Below, in pieces: positions 17,569 to 25,589 of a stretch of 64,000 nt of DNA. This stretch comes from Amycolatopsis keratiniphila subsp. keratiniphila (GTDB taxonomy: Bacteria; Actinomycetota; Actinomycetes; Mycobacteriales; Pseudonocardiaceae). Below the pieces are notes generated by a model that was not told the DNA's origin, searched no databases, and worked only from the letters and a program-made list of their open reading frames with translations. The stretch lies in NCBI RefSeq assembly GCF_001620365.2, contig NZ_LQMT02000013.1, positions 223,917-287,916 on the forward strand, in the 5' to 3' direction. The translations under genes were made by a program, and so were the position numbers. Within the stretch, counting starts at the first letter, position 1; each line of letters starts with the position of its first letter.

Positions 17569-18854
17569 AGCGCCTGATCTCCGTGCTGACGGCGCTGTCG
17601 CTGGTCGCGGCAGGCTGTTCGGCGTCGGCGGAGGACGAACCGGTCGTCGTCCTCGCGTCCTGGACCGACGGCGAGGAAACGGCCTTCCGCCAGGTGCTGG
17701 ACGCGTTCACGGCCGAGACCGGGATCGGTTACCTCTACGAAGGCACCCGGGCCGTCGACCAGGTGCTCGCTTCGGACGTCCAGCGCGGCACACCGCCGGA
17801 TGTGGCCGTCCTGCCGAACGCCGGGGTGCTGGCGAAATACCGGAAGTCGGGCGACCTGCTGCCGCTCGGCGAAGATCTTTCCGCCGCCGTGACGCGGTCC
17901 TTCAGTTCGCCGTGGGTCACCCTGCAGAAGATCGGCACGGAGCAGCTGTACGCGGTCGCGGTGAAGGCCGATCTCAAGAGCCTGATCTGGTACGACCCGG
18001 CGCGGATGACCGGGGTCCGCCCGACGACGTTCGCCGCGCTCCGCGAATACTCCGCCGGGCTGACGGCGGCGGGCGGCACACCCTGGTGTGTCGGGATGGG
18101 CGCCCCGCCCACCTCGGGCTGGCCGGGGACCGACTGGATCGAAGACATCCTGCTGCACGCGGCGGGGCCGGAGAAGTACTGGCAGTGGGCGTCCGGCGGG
18201 CTGGCGTGGAGCTCGCCCGAGGTCAAACAGGCCTGGCTGGACTGGGGTTCCGTGCTCGAACCCGCCGCGATCCGCGGCGGCACCGCGGCCGCGCTGCTGA
18301 CCGATTTCGGCGATGCCGGCAAGCCGATGTTCACCGACCCGCCTGGCTGCGCGCTCGAACACCAGGCGTCGTTCATCATGAGCCGCTACCAGAACTTCAA
18401 GCGTCCCGACGGGACCTTTCCCAAGCCGGGTACCGATTTCGACTTCCTCTCCTTCCCGGGGCGCGACGTCTCCGAGGTCGCGGCCGACCTCGCCGGGATG
18501 TTCCAGGACACCCCGCAGGCGCGAAAGCTGATGGAGTTCCTCGCTTCGGAGAAGGCACAGCGGATCTGGCCGTCGATCCCGCGCGCGAACGCGTTTTCCG
18601 CCAACCGGAAGCTCGGTCTCGACGTCTATCCGGACCAGGTGAGCCGGAGGGTCGCGGACACGATCACTTCGGCGTCCGCGCTGTGCTTCGACGCGTCCGA
18701 CCTGATGCCCGCGACGATGACCGGCGCCTTCCAGCGCGCCGTCCTGGAGTACCTGAGCAACCGGGACCGGCTGGACATCCTGCTGAAACAACTCGACGAC
18801 GTCCAGAAGAGCATCCAACCCGGCGAATGGTTGAAAATCCCCTGTGGACAGTGA
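17565..18854 (+). CDS. Extracellular solute-binding lipoprotein (family 1) with no permease nearby
   Basis: This 429-residue protein has a signal peptide ending in VAAGC, so it is a lipoprotein. The body follows sugar-type ABC binding proteins: VVVLASWTDGEE at the start, a PPDVAVLPNAG strand near residue 85, and aromatic-rich ligand-cleft segments such as WPGTDWIED and SGGLAWSS. Four cysteines lie in the mature part. ATG 17565 overlaps the stop of the four-TM gene (ATGA). No ABC permease or ATPase genes are in this operon, so it is more likely a receptor for the neighbouring membrane protein than part of an importer. This differs from mycobacterial GlnH, which is an amino-acid type receptor. 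Confidence 0.85.
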   Translation: MKRLISVLTALSLVAAGCSASAEDEPVVVLASWTDGEETAFRQVLDAFTAETGIGYLYEGTRAVDQVLASDVQRGTPPDVAVLPNAGVLAKYRKSGDLLPLGEDLSAAVTRSFSSPWVTLQKIGTEQLYAVAVKADLKSLIWYDPARMTGVRPTTFAALREYSAGLTAAGGTPWCVGMGAPPTSGWPGTDWIEDILLHAAGPEKYWQWASGGLAWSSPEVKQAWLDWGSVLEPAAIRGGTAAALLTDFGDAGKPMFTDPPGCALEHQASFIMSRYQNFKRPDGTFPKPGTDFDFLSFPGRDVSEVAADLAGMFQDTPQARKLMEFLASEKAQRIWPSIPRANAFSANRKLGLDVYPDQVSRRVADTITSASALCFDASDLMPATMTGAFQRAVLEYLSNRDRLDILLKQLDDVQKSIQPGEWLKIPCGQ

Positions 18855-18863
18855 GGAGCATCG

Positions 18864-19190
18864 GTGAACGACCTGGCACGGTTCCCGCTCGAAGGCGGCG
18901 GTTCGGTGGTCGTCGAGATCGACCCGGTCCCCGGCACCGCCCGGGTCTCCCGGCGCGACGACCTGATCGAAGACACCAAGGGGTCCTTCGAAGCGGCGCT
19001 CGCGAACGTGAAGGACGCGGCCACGGCGGCACTGGACGCCTTCCGGTCGATGCCGAGGGGACCGGACGAGGTCGAACTCAAGTTCGGCGTCAAGCTGACC
19101 GCGCAGGCCGGTGCCGTCATCGCGAAAACGGGCCTGGAGGGGAACTTCGAGGTCAAGCTGAAGTGGGCCCGGGAGACCGAAGACGCGTGA
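18864..19190 (+). CDS. Trypco1-type (CU044_2847 family) small protein
   Basis: This 108-residue soluble protein closes the operon. GTG 18864 has GAGGAG 5 nt upstream. Its pattern of an N-terminal strand VVVEID, a helical middle around ALDAFRSM, then DEVELKFGVKLTAQAGAVIAK and a final strand ending in KLKW matches the Trypsin-co-occurring domain 1 family. That domain is known for sitting next to trypsin-like proteases in actinobacterial conflict and signalling operons, and a trypsin-like gene indeed opens this operon. Biochemical activity is unknown; it has been viewed as a partner or substrate of the protease. Confidence 0.8.
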   Translation: MNDLARFPLEGGGSVVVEIDPVPGTARVSRRDDLIEDTKGSFEAALANVKDAATAALDAFRSMPRGPDEVELKFGVKLTAQAGAVIAKTGLEGNFEVKLKWARETEDA

Positions 19191-19288
19191 TCCAAGCCGG
19201 AACTCGCGTGATTGAAGCCGGAACACGCTCCGTCACGCGAGATCCGCTCCCAATCACGCGAGATCCGCCCCCAATCACGCGAGATACG
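19184..19288. repeat. 21-bp phased repeats in both orientations
   Basis: TCACGCGAGATCCG or a one-base variant starts at 19233, 19254 and 19275, an exact 21-bp period. The complementary core CGCGTGA occurs at 19184 and 19205, again 21 bp apart. The two halves are inverted relatives and can form a cruciform. They lie between convergent operons, overlapping the last codons of the Trypco1 gene. Confidence 0.8.
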
Positions 19289-19290
19289 GG

Positions 19291-19869
19291 TCAGCGCCCG
19301 AGGCCGCGGATCAGCACCATCACCGATTCCCGCACGTCGGCCCTGGTCCGTTTCGGCTGGAAGACCTGCCAGTCGAGCGCGACCACCAGCATCGTGCCGA
19401 ACAACCCCGCCGCGGCGGTCTGGATCTGGACGCCGTCGGGCAGCCGCCCGGCGGCGTCCAGCCGGTGGAGTTGTTCGCGCACGATCGAAATGATCTCCTC
19501 GCGCAGCAGCGTCAGCGTCTCGTGCCAGGTGCCGGGCGTGCGCCACATCTCGCTCACCAGGATCTGCGAGAAACCGGGGTATTCGGCGATGAACTCCAGC
19601 GCACCGTCCACTTGCGACTCGATCACGTCCATCGGGTCGCCGTCGCCGGTCGCCGTGCGCAGCCGGTCCGCGAGCACACCGACGCCGTAGCGCAGCAGTG
19701 CGTCGACAAGACCGTCCTTGCTGCCGAAGTTGTAGTAGACGGTGCCCTTCGCGACCTTCGCCTCGGCCGCGATGTCGTCCACCGTCAGCCCCACGAGGCC
19801 GCGGCTGGCGGACAGCCGCAGCGTCGCTTCGAACAGCTTCTGCTTCGTCGCCTCGCCCCGGGGGCTCAC
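19291..19869 (-). CDS. TetR-family repressor
   Basis: This 192-residue regulator has an N-terminal TetR helix-turn-helix (TVDDIAAEAKVAKGTVYYNFGSK, with the recognition helix around residues 30-50) and an all-helical ligand-binding domain. It is the third gene of a leftward operon and overlaps the YhgE/Pip gene by 4 bp (GTGA). The long palindrome upstream of the first gene is of TetR operator type, so I infer that it represses its own operon and responds to a compound the membrane protein exports. Confidence 0.9.
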   Translation of the reverse strand: MSPRGEATKQKLFEATLRLSASRGLVGLTVDDIAAEAKVAKGTVYYNFGSKDGLVDALLRYGVGVLADRLRTATGDGDPMDVIESQVDGALEFIAEYPGFSQILVSEMWRTPGTWHETLTLLREEIISIVREQLHRLDAAGRLPDGVQIQTAAAGLFGTMLVVALDWQVFQPKRTRADVRESVMVLIRGLGR

Positions 19870-21761
19870 AACGCCAGCTCGGGTTTCAGCGCCGAAACCG
19901 TCCAGGTGCGCCGTTTCCGCGCGGCCAGCGTCGAGACCAGGATCCCGCCGACGAGATAGGCGAGAAGGACACCGATGTCACCGAGGATCTCCATCGAGGC
20001 GCCACTGTAGAGCAGGTGCCGGAACCCGTCGATCGCGTAACCCATCGGCAGCACGATGTGCAACGGGTACAACGCGTCCGGGATGGTCTGCCACGGGAAC
20101 GTGCCGCCCGCGCTCACCAGCTGGAGCACCAGCAGGACCAGGCCGAGGAACTTACCGACGGCGCCGAAGAACGCGTTGAGCGCGTGCACCACCGACGTGA
20201 ACGTCAGCGACACCAGCACCGCGAACCCGATCGCGCCGGACGGATGCGCGACGTCGATGCCGACCAGCCAGGTCACCGCGCCGAACAGCACGATCACCTG
20301 CGCGATCCCGAGCAGCGCCGAGGACAGCCAGCCGCCGAGCGCGACTTTGAACGGCGACGCGCCGGCGGTCAGCGCGCGGGTCGAGAGCGGGCGCAGCAAC
20401 AGGAACAGCACGAACGCGCCGATCCAGGTCGCGAGCGAGATGAAGAACGGGGCCAGACCCGCGCCGTACGTCCCGGCCGAGGCGACGCCGGAGGAGTTGA
20501 CCGCCACCGGGTCCGCGATGGTGTTGGCGGTCGCCGCCCGGGTGGGGTCGTCCGGGTTCGGGATCTCCTTGAGCCCGGCCGCGAGCCCGTCGCGCAGCTG
20601 CACCGCGCCGTCGGCGAGCTGGTTCGTGCCGTTGACCGCGGTCTTCTCGCCGTCGTTCAGCTTCGCGGCGCCGTCGCGGATCTGCGCGGAGGCGTCGGCC
20701 GCCTGCGCGATACCGCTGGTGAGCTGCGGGGTGGCCGAGGCCAGCTGGTGCGCGCCGTCGGACACCTGCCGGGCACCGGACGCGAGCTGGATCAGCTGAC
20801 TGTTCGCGCCCTGGATCTTCGTGTTCGCCTGGTCGACCGGCGACCGGAGGGTGTCGAGGCGGCTCAGGATCTCCTGCACCTTCGCCTCGGGGACTTCGGC
20901 GGCACGCAGATCCTGCGCGAGCTGGGTGCGGTAGCCGTCGAGCTTGGCCTGGATGTCCCCGGAGGCCGTCGCCGCGAGCGAGGCGGCGTCGGCGACCTTT
21001 TGGTTCCCGTCGGCGACCTGACCGGCGCCGTCGGCGAGTTTCTGGGTCTGCGCGGGGAGCTGGGCGGTACTGGATTTCAGCGTGCCGAGCCCGGTCGCCA
21101 GCTGCGAGCTGCCGGAGGCGAGCTGATTGGCGCCGTCGGCCAGCTGCTGCTGTCCGGTCTTGAGCTTCCCCACGCCGTCGGCGAGCTGCGAAGCACCCGT
21201 CGAGGCCTCCTGGATCTTGCCGTAGATCGTGGAGAAGCCGACCAGGAACTTGTCCGCCGCCTCGCTGCCGACCTTCTCCGCGATCGTCTTGCGCACCTGC
21301 TCGGCCACCTGTTTCGCGATGGTCCCGGACAGATAGTTGTTCGCGTCGTTGGTGGTCAGCGTGATCGTCGCCTGCTGGGGCTGGAAGTTGCCCGAGGACA
21401 GCAGCGCCGTGGAGAAGTCGCGCGGGATGCCGATCGCGAACGAGTACTTGTCGTCGCGGACGCCCTTCGCGGCTTCGTCCTGGGACACCTCGTGCCACTG
21501 GAACGTGCCGGACTTGACCAGTTCGTCGGTGACCTCACGGCCGACGTTGCGTTCCACGCCGGCCGAGTCCTTCGCGCCGGTGTCGGAGGTGAAGACGGCG
21601 GCGGGCAGCTTGTCCAGGCGCGAGTACGGGTCGTAGTTCGCGTAGAGGTAGAAGGACGCGTAGAGCAGCGGCACCAGGACGAGCGCGGCCATGGCGAGCT
21701 TCGGCAGGGTGCCACTGCTCAGCCGGCGCAGCTCGTTGGCGGCGATCCGGACGGGATTCAT
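19866..21761 (-). CDS. YhgE/Pip family membrane protein (ABC-2-like exporter)
   Basis: This is a 631-residue protein. One N-terminal TM helix (residues 18-38) is followed by about 370 extracytoplasmic residues with many repeats of the type LADGAxQLASG, predicted to form long helical hairpins. The C-terminal 230 residues hold five or so TM helices. This is the YhgE/Pip architecture, related to ABC-2 permeases, MmpL partners and the type VII EsaA-like stalk. Members export unknown small molecules or assist secretion. It overlaps the ATPase gene upstream (ATGA) and the TetR gene downstream (GTGA), so all three are one regulated unit. Confidence 0.9.
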   Translation of the reverse strand: MNPVRIAANELRRLSSGTLPKLAMAALVLVPLLYASFYLYANYDPYSRLDKLPAAVFTSDTGAKDSAGVERNVGREVTDELVKSGTFQWHEVSQDEAAKGVRDDKYSFAIGIPRDFSTALLSSGNFQPQQATITLTTNDANNYLSGTIAKQVAEQVRKTIAEKVGSEAADKFLVGFSTIYGKIQEASTGASQLADGVGKLKTGQQQLADGANQLASGSSQLATGLGTLKSSTAQLPAQTQKLADGAGQVADGNQKVADAASLAATASGDIQAKLDGYRTQLAQDLRAAEVPEAKVQEILSRLDTLRSPVDQANTKIQGANSQLIQLASGARQVSDGAHQLASATPQLTSGIAQAADASAQIRDGAAKLNDGEKTAVNGTNQLADGAVQLRDGLAAGLKEIPNPDDPTRAATANTIADPVAVNSSGVASAGTYGAGLAPFFISLATWIGAFVLFLLLRPLSTRALTAGASPFKVALGGWLSSALLGIAQVIVLFGAVTWLVGIDVAHPSGAIGFAVLVSLTFTSVVHALNAFFGAVGKFLGLVLLVLQLVSAGGTFPWQTIPDALYPLHIVLPMGYAIDGFRHLLYSGASMEILGDIGVLLAYLVGGILVSTLAARKRRTWTVSALKPELAL

Positions 21762-22432
21762 TCCTGGTCTCCTGAAGTCTCTTCGATCTCAGCGGTCTCG
21801 ACCGGCGCGCAGCGCACGGGGTCGGGCTGCTCGAGGGCACCGCAGCGGGCGGGCTTCTCCGGCAGGGCCGAAACCGGGGTGGTGGCGGTCAGCACGATCA
21901 CGGCGAGGCCGCGCTCGGCGTGCTCGCGGGCGAGCCGCGCCCAGCTGTCGACGTCGCTGGTGTGCCTGTCCGGGGTGTCGAGCACGAGGACGCCGACGCC
22001 CTCGCGGCCCGCGGCGAGCGCGGTGAGCAGCCGGGTGCGCGTCACCGGGTCGATGTTCTCGAAGCGGGTGGTGGCGAAGGCGGCGGCGTCGTGCTCGGCC
22101 AGCCAGCTCGCGACGGCGGCCTTGTTCGCCGGGCGCTTCGCCAGTTCGAGTTCCTCCCCGACGACGACCTGCAGCGACAACGCGCCGTCCGGCTCGCTCA
22201 CGCCGGGGGAGTCGACGATCGCGACGACCTTGTGCGGGTCACCGCCCTCGACGGTCACCGTCCCGGTGGCGGGCTTCAGCCTGCCTGCCAGCGCCAGCCC
22301 GAAGGCGGTGACGCCGACCCCCGGCTCGCCGTGCACGAGCGCCAGCTCACCGCCCGAGACGGTGAGCGAAGTAGGCGACAGCAACGTGCCGTGAGGTCCG
22401 GTCACGGACACCCTGTCGGCTTGAACCCGCAC
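21758..22432 (-). CDS. Degenerate ABC-type ATPase paired with YhgE/Pip
   Basis: This 224-residue protein is laid out like a small ABC ATPase, but the P-loop reads GEPGVGVT with Val41 replacing the essential Lys. The signature LSGGQ is absent, replaced by a region around RTRLLTALAAG. The Walker-B-like strand VLVLDTPD lacks the catalytic Glu. Normal ATP hydrolysis is therefore unlikely, and it may be a structural partner for the YhgE/Pip protein. GTG 22432 is supported by GGGAG 6 nt upstream (22439-22443). It is the first gene of the operon controlled by the palindrome at 22461-22492. The tail after residue 195 is acidic and Pro-rich. Confidence 0.75.
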   Translation of the reverse strand: MRVQADRVSVTGPHGTLLSPTSLTVSGGELALVHGEPGVGVTAFGLALAGRLKPATGTVTVEGGDPHKVVAIVDSPGVSEPDGALSLQVVVGEELELAKRPANKAAVASWLAEHDAAAFATTRFENIDPVTRTRLLTALAAGREGVGVLVLDTPDRHTSDVDSWARLAREHAERGLAVIVLTATTPVSALPEKPARCGALEQPDPVRCAPVETAEIEETSGDQE

Positions 22433-22460
22433 GAAGAACTCCCAGGTCGGTGACTCGTGG

Positions 22461-22492
22461 AACTTTTGAACTGACTGGTCAGTTCAAAAGTT
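22461..22492 (-). promoter_or_regulatory. TetR-type operator upstream of the ATPase-YhgE-TetR operon
   Basis: Two perfect 15-nt arms (AACTTTTGAACTGAC at 22461-22475 and its complement at 22478-22492) flank a TG spacer. The core ACTGACTGGTCAGT is of the common TetR operator type. It lies 28 bp before the first start codon. Confidence 0.82.
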
Positions 22493-22523
22493 AGCCCTGA
22501 CCTGGGAGGCGCACAACCTTGGG

Positions 22524-22560
22524 GGGCTCACGTCACACACAAGAGTGACGAAACCCCCGC
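22524..22560 (-). terminator. Weak terminator candidate after the acetyltransferase genes
   Basis: GTCAC and GTGAC form a 5-bp stem inside flanking G5 and C5 tracts, 12 bp past the stop of the last acetyltransferase gene. Internal mismatches make it a modest candidate. Confidence 0.35.
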
Positions 22561-22571
22561 AAACCGGACGA

Positions 22572-23501
22572 CTAGCGCAGGGCCGAAGCCGGATGGACCT
22601 CCCAGGACGTCCACAGTGGACGATAACCCTGCCGGTGCCAGAACACCGAGGAGAGCGGGTTGGTCGGGTTGTAGTAGAGATAGGTGCCGTCCGCGCCGTC
22701 GGCGGTGAACTCCTTGTGCACCACCGACATCAGTGTGCGGCCGAGTCCGCTCCCGCGCAGGCCGGGCACGGTGACGACGTTGTTGACGTAGCCCCAGCGG
22801 CCGTGGGGGAGCAGTTCGGCCTCGGCCGACCCCGGCGACGAGGTGATCCACGCGCCGTGCGCGAACGCCGCGATGCGGGCGTCCCGTTCGGCCAGCCACA
22901 GCAGCGGGACGTCCTTGTCGAGCGCGCGTTCCAGTGCCGGTGCGAGCAGTTCGGCGGCGTTCGGACGATGCCGGGTGGCGACCTGGCCGATGTAGTCGTG
23001 GGTCGACACGGCCATCGCGAGCACGGTGTCGAAGTCTTCACGCCGCGCCCTGCGGACGGCCACGCCTTCGGTGGCAGGGGAATCCCGGTGGCTCCCGGTG
23101 CGCACGGCGAGCGCGGACATCGGCACCAGCCCGTGGTCGAGGAAGGCGCGGATCGCCTCGGCGTCCCGGCTCGGCCAGTTGACCACGCAGGACGAGTCCT
23201 CGCCGGGGGATTCGGCGTCCATCCACGTCCGCCACGCGCGCAGCAGCACGTCCATGCCCTCGGTGCCGGTGTCCCCGGTGAACGGGAAGAGCTGGCGCAC
23301 GTCGGCGGCCGACCACAGCAGGGGGACGTCGTCCGGGCCGTGCAGCTGACGCTGCACCACTCCGGTGACCTGGACGCCCGCCGCGGTGGCCGCGTCCACG
23401 CGTTCGCCGGCGACCGGGGGCGGCGCCGCCTCGGGCAGGAGCCTGTCGATCGACGCGAACCGGGCGCGGTGCGCGTCGAACAAGGTCTTCTCGATTTCCA
23501 T
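22572..23501 (-). CDS. GNAT acetyltransferase, paralog A
   Basis: This 309-residue protein has a C-terminal GNAT domain (about residues 150-309). VTVPGLRGSGLGRTLM is the acetyl-CoA pyrophosphate-binding segment (motif A), and YYNPTNPLSSVFWHRQGYRPLW forms the closing strand and helix. The N-terminal half is an additional domain of unknown role that also looks GNAT-derived. ATG 23501 is chosen because it aligns with the start of paralog B. It is the last gene of a leftward three-gene unit, 32 bp after paralog B. The acceptor substrate is unknown. Confidence 0.85.
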   Translation of the reverse strand: MEIEKTLFDAHRARFASIDRLLPEAAPPPVAGERVDAATAAGVQVTGVVQRQLHGPDDVPLLWSAADVRQLFPFTGDTGTEGMDVLLRAWRTWMDAESPGEDSSCVVNWPSRDAEAIRAFLDHGLVPMSALAVRTGSHRDSPATEGVAVRRARREDFDTVLAMAVSTHDYIGQVATRHRPNAAELLAPALERALDKDVPLLWLAERDARIAAFAHGAWITSSPGSAEAELLPHGRWGYVNNVVTVPGLRGSGLGRTLMSVVHKEFTADGADGTYLYYNPTNPLSSVFWHRQGYRPLWTSWEVHPASALR

Positions 23502-23533
23502 CCCGTCCCCAGGGTCGACCGCGCCGGGCACCG

Positions 23534-24436
23534 CTACCGAAGGGCCGCGGCCGGGGCGGCCGCCCACGTCGTCCACAGAGGACGATAACCCTGCCGGTGC
23601 CAGAACACCGGGGACAGCGGATTCGCCGGATTGTACGAGACGAAGGTACCGCGCAGCGACGGCGAGAACAGCTCGTCGTGCACGGCGGCGGTCAGCGCGC
23701 GCCCGATCCCGCGTCCCCGTGCGGCCGCGGTGATCGAGAGGGTTCCGACGTAGCCCCATTCACCCGGCGGCAGGCGTCCGGCGAGCGCGTCACCGGGGAT
23801 CGGGGAGCGCTTTCCACCGGTCACCATCCCGACCGTGAGCCCTTCCTCTTCGGCGATCCAAATTCGGCCGCCGAACTGCAGGCCCCGCCGGACCTCTTCC
23901 GCCAGCAAGGCCTTGGCGCCGGGCCGGACGACACCGTGACCGACGAGCGAGGTGTAGCGGAGTTCCTCGAACCGGAGGTCGACGATCTCCTCCAGGTCGC
24001 CCCGCGTCGACTCGCGGATGGTCACGCCGGGTACGGAATGCGCCTCCCCCGCCGCGGGCGCGCGGACGGCCAGCGCCAGTTGCGGCGCGAGCCCGTGGTC
24101 GAGCAGGGCCCGCGAGACCGCGGCGTCACGGCTGGGCCAGGTGACCGTGCACGACGAATCCGGTCCGGTGTCGGCGAGCGCGATTCGCTCGCGCCAGGCG
24201 GAAAGCAACGCGCTCATGCCCGCGACGGCGTCGAGGGGGAGGACGGCGGACAGGATCTGCAGATGCGCGGGGCTCCAGAGCCGCTGCCAGGAACCCGCCG
24301 CGAACCGCACATGCGTGATCGTCCCTGTCGCGCCGCCCGCTTCGAGGGGATCGCCCGGCGGGAGCGGGGGTGGCGGCGGAAGCAACGGGTCGAGCGCGGC
24401 GAACCGCGCCCGCTGCCGTTCCTCCGCCGGGGTCAT
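23534..24436 (-). CDS. GNAT acetyltransferase, paralog B
   Basis: This 300-residue protein is built like paralog A and shares the C-terminal motif FWHRQGYRPLWTTW and the middle motif DSSCTVTWPSRDA. Motif A reads ARGRGIGRALT. A Pro-rich stretch near residue 20 separates the start from the first domain. ATG 24436 overlaps the methyltransferase stop as ATGA, which fixes the start. Together with paralog A it represents a tandem duplication that has diverged strongly outside the motifs. Confidence 0.85.
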   Translation of the reverse strand: MTPAEERQRARFAALDPLLPPPPPLPPGDPLEAGGATGTITHVRFAAGSWQRLWSPAHLQILSAVLPLDAVAGMSALLSAWRERIALADTGPDSSCTVTWPSRDAAVSRALLDHGLAPQLALAVRAPAAGEAHSVPGVTIRESTRGDLEEIVDLRFEELRYTSLVGHGVVRPGAKALLAEEVRRGLQFGGRIWIAEEEGLTVGMVTGGKRSPIPGDALAGRLPPGEWGYVGTLSITAAARGRGIGRALTAAVHDELFSPSLRGTFVSYNPANPLSPVFWHRQGYRPLWTTWAAAPAAALR

Positions 24437-25284
24437 CCCCGCTGGGTGCAGAAGATCGCGGTGCCGGGGAAGAGCTTGCCGCGCAACGGGCTCCACTGTC
24501 CCCAGGTGCGGGTGTGACCCTCCGGCCAAGCGGGCTCGATGAGATCCGTGAGCGCGAAGCCCGCGTCGGAGAGCGCGCGGACGTAGTCGCCGAGGGTGCG
24601 GTGATACTCGACGTACGTCGCGACGCCCTCTTCGTCGACCTCGACGTACGGCGTGCGGTCGAAGTACGGCTGGGTGACGGTGAGGCCCTGTGGTCCGGGA
24701 TCGTCGGGGAAGATCCAGCGCATCGGGTGGGTCACCGAGAACACCCAGCGGGCACCCGGCCGGAGCACCCGGCGCACTTCGGCGAACACGACGTCCACCG
24801 ACGCCACGAACGGCACTGCGCCGAAAGCCGAGCAGGCCGCGTCGAAGCTCGCGTCGGCGAACGGGAGCGACTCCGCCGTCGCCTGCACGAGCGGGACGGG
24901 GGTGCCGGTCCGGTCGTTGCCCTCCCTCGCGTGCCGCAGCATGCCCGCCGACAGATCGGTCGCCACGGCCTCGGCGCCCTGTGCGGCGAGCCAGCGCGAG
25001 CAGGCCGCCTGTCCGCAGCCGACCTCGAGGATCCGCTTGCCGGCGACCTCACCCAGAAGCGCGACATCGGCCTCGCGGACGCCCTCCGGGCACCAGACGA
25101 AGTCCGCGTCGCCGAGGAATCCGCCGTGGGTCGCCTGGTAGTCGTCGGCGTCGGCGTCCCACCACGCCAGGTTCGCGGCGGTCGCTTCCGGCGCCGAGAC
25201 CGCCCGGTAGGCGACCCCCGCGGTGCCGAGCCGCTCCTCGGCCTGTGCGTGCCGATCGGGCTCGGCGACGGACTGCTGGCTCAA
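24433..25284 (-). CDS. Class I SAM-dependent methyltransferase
   Basis: This 283-residue enzyme has a Rossmann methyltransferase fold. Motif I is ILEVGCGQAACSRWL near residue 85, the acidic residue of motif II lies in AVATDLSAGML, and the post-motif strand is FDAACSAFGAVPF. Residues 1-70 form a polar cap. The ending (GQWSPLRGKLFPGTAIF) recurs in actinobacterial members of unknown substrate. It heads the leftward unit with the two acetyltransferases and is divergent from rpsA. Confidence 0.85.
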   Translation of the reverse strand: MSQQSVAEPDRHAQAEERLGTAGVAYRAVSAPEATAANLAWWDADADDYQATHGGFLGDADFVWCPEGVREADVALLGEVAGKRILEVGCGQAACSRWLAAQGAEAVATDLSAGMLRHAREGNDRTGTPVPLVQATAESLPFADASFDAACSAFGAVPFVASVDVVFAEVRRVLRPGARWVFSVTHPMRWIFPDDPGPQGLTVTQPYFDRTPYVEVDEEGVATYVEYHRTLGDYVRALSDAGFALTDLIEPAWPEGHTRTWGQWSPLRGKLFPGTAIFCTQRG

Positions 25285-25360
25285 AACCGATATCCTTTCC
25301 CCAGGTCAGGGCTTCGCGGCACAGCTTATCCGCCCGCCGTGATCGTGGGGGCGACCCTGA

Positions 25361-25390
25361 TTGTGCCGTGTACAGGGGGCCGCGTAGGAT
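25361..25390 (+). promoter_or_regulatory. rpsA promoter
   Basis: TTGTGC (25361-25366) and TAGGAT (25385-25390) are spaced by 18 bp and fit a vegetative promoter. The resulting leader is about 190 nt, long enough for autoregulation by S1. The remainder of the 305-bp gap 25285-25589 holds no gene; GGAG at 25575-25578 is the ribosome site. Confidence 0.6.
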
Positions 25391-25589
25391 ATCTGTTAGC
25401 GCAGTGGGTTCGCGCTACTCTTTCCCCCGGTTCGCTCAGCGTCCGGGTCAGGGGGTCGCGTACCGGATGCGGTGATGCTCGCGGTCGTTCCCTGTGGACG
25501 TTTGCTTATGCGGTCGCCTCATGTCGGAAGAGCCCATGGTGCCCTAACTGCAAACCCACTACTTCCCATCCACCGGAGCAACCCGCCTA

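Noticed and set aside
19184..19288. CRISPR array
   Set aside because: The 21-bp units are contiguous without unique spacers, and no cas gene is present.
21758..22432. Normal ABC ATPase
   Set aside because: Walker A Lys, Walker B Glu and the signature motif are all missing, so it is annotated as degenerate.
25361..25589. Riboswitch in the rpsA leader
   Set aside because: The leader is long enough, but I find no conserved riboswitch segments.
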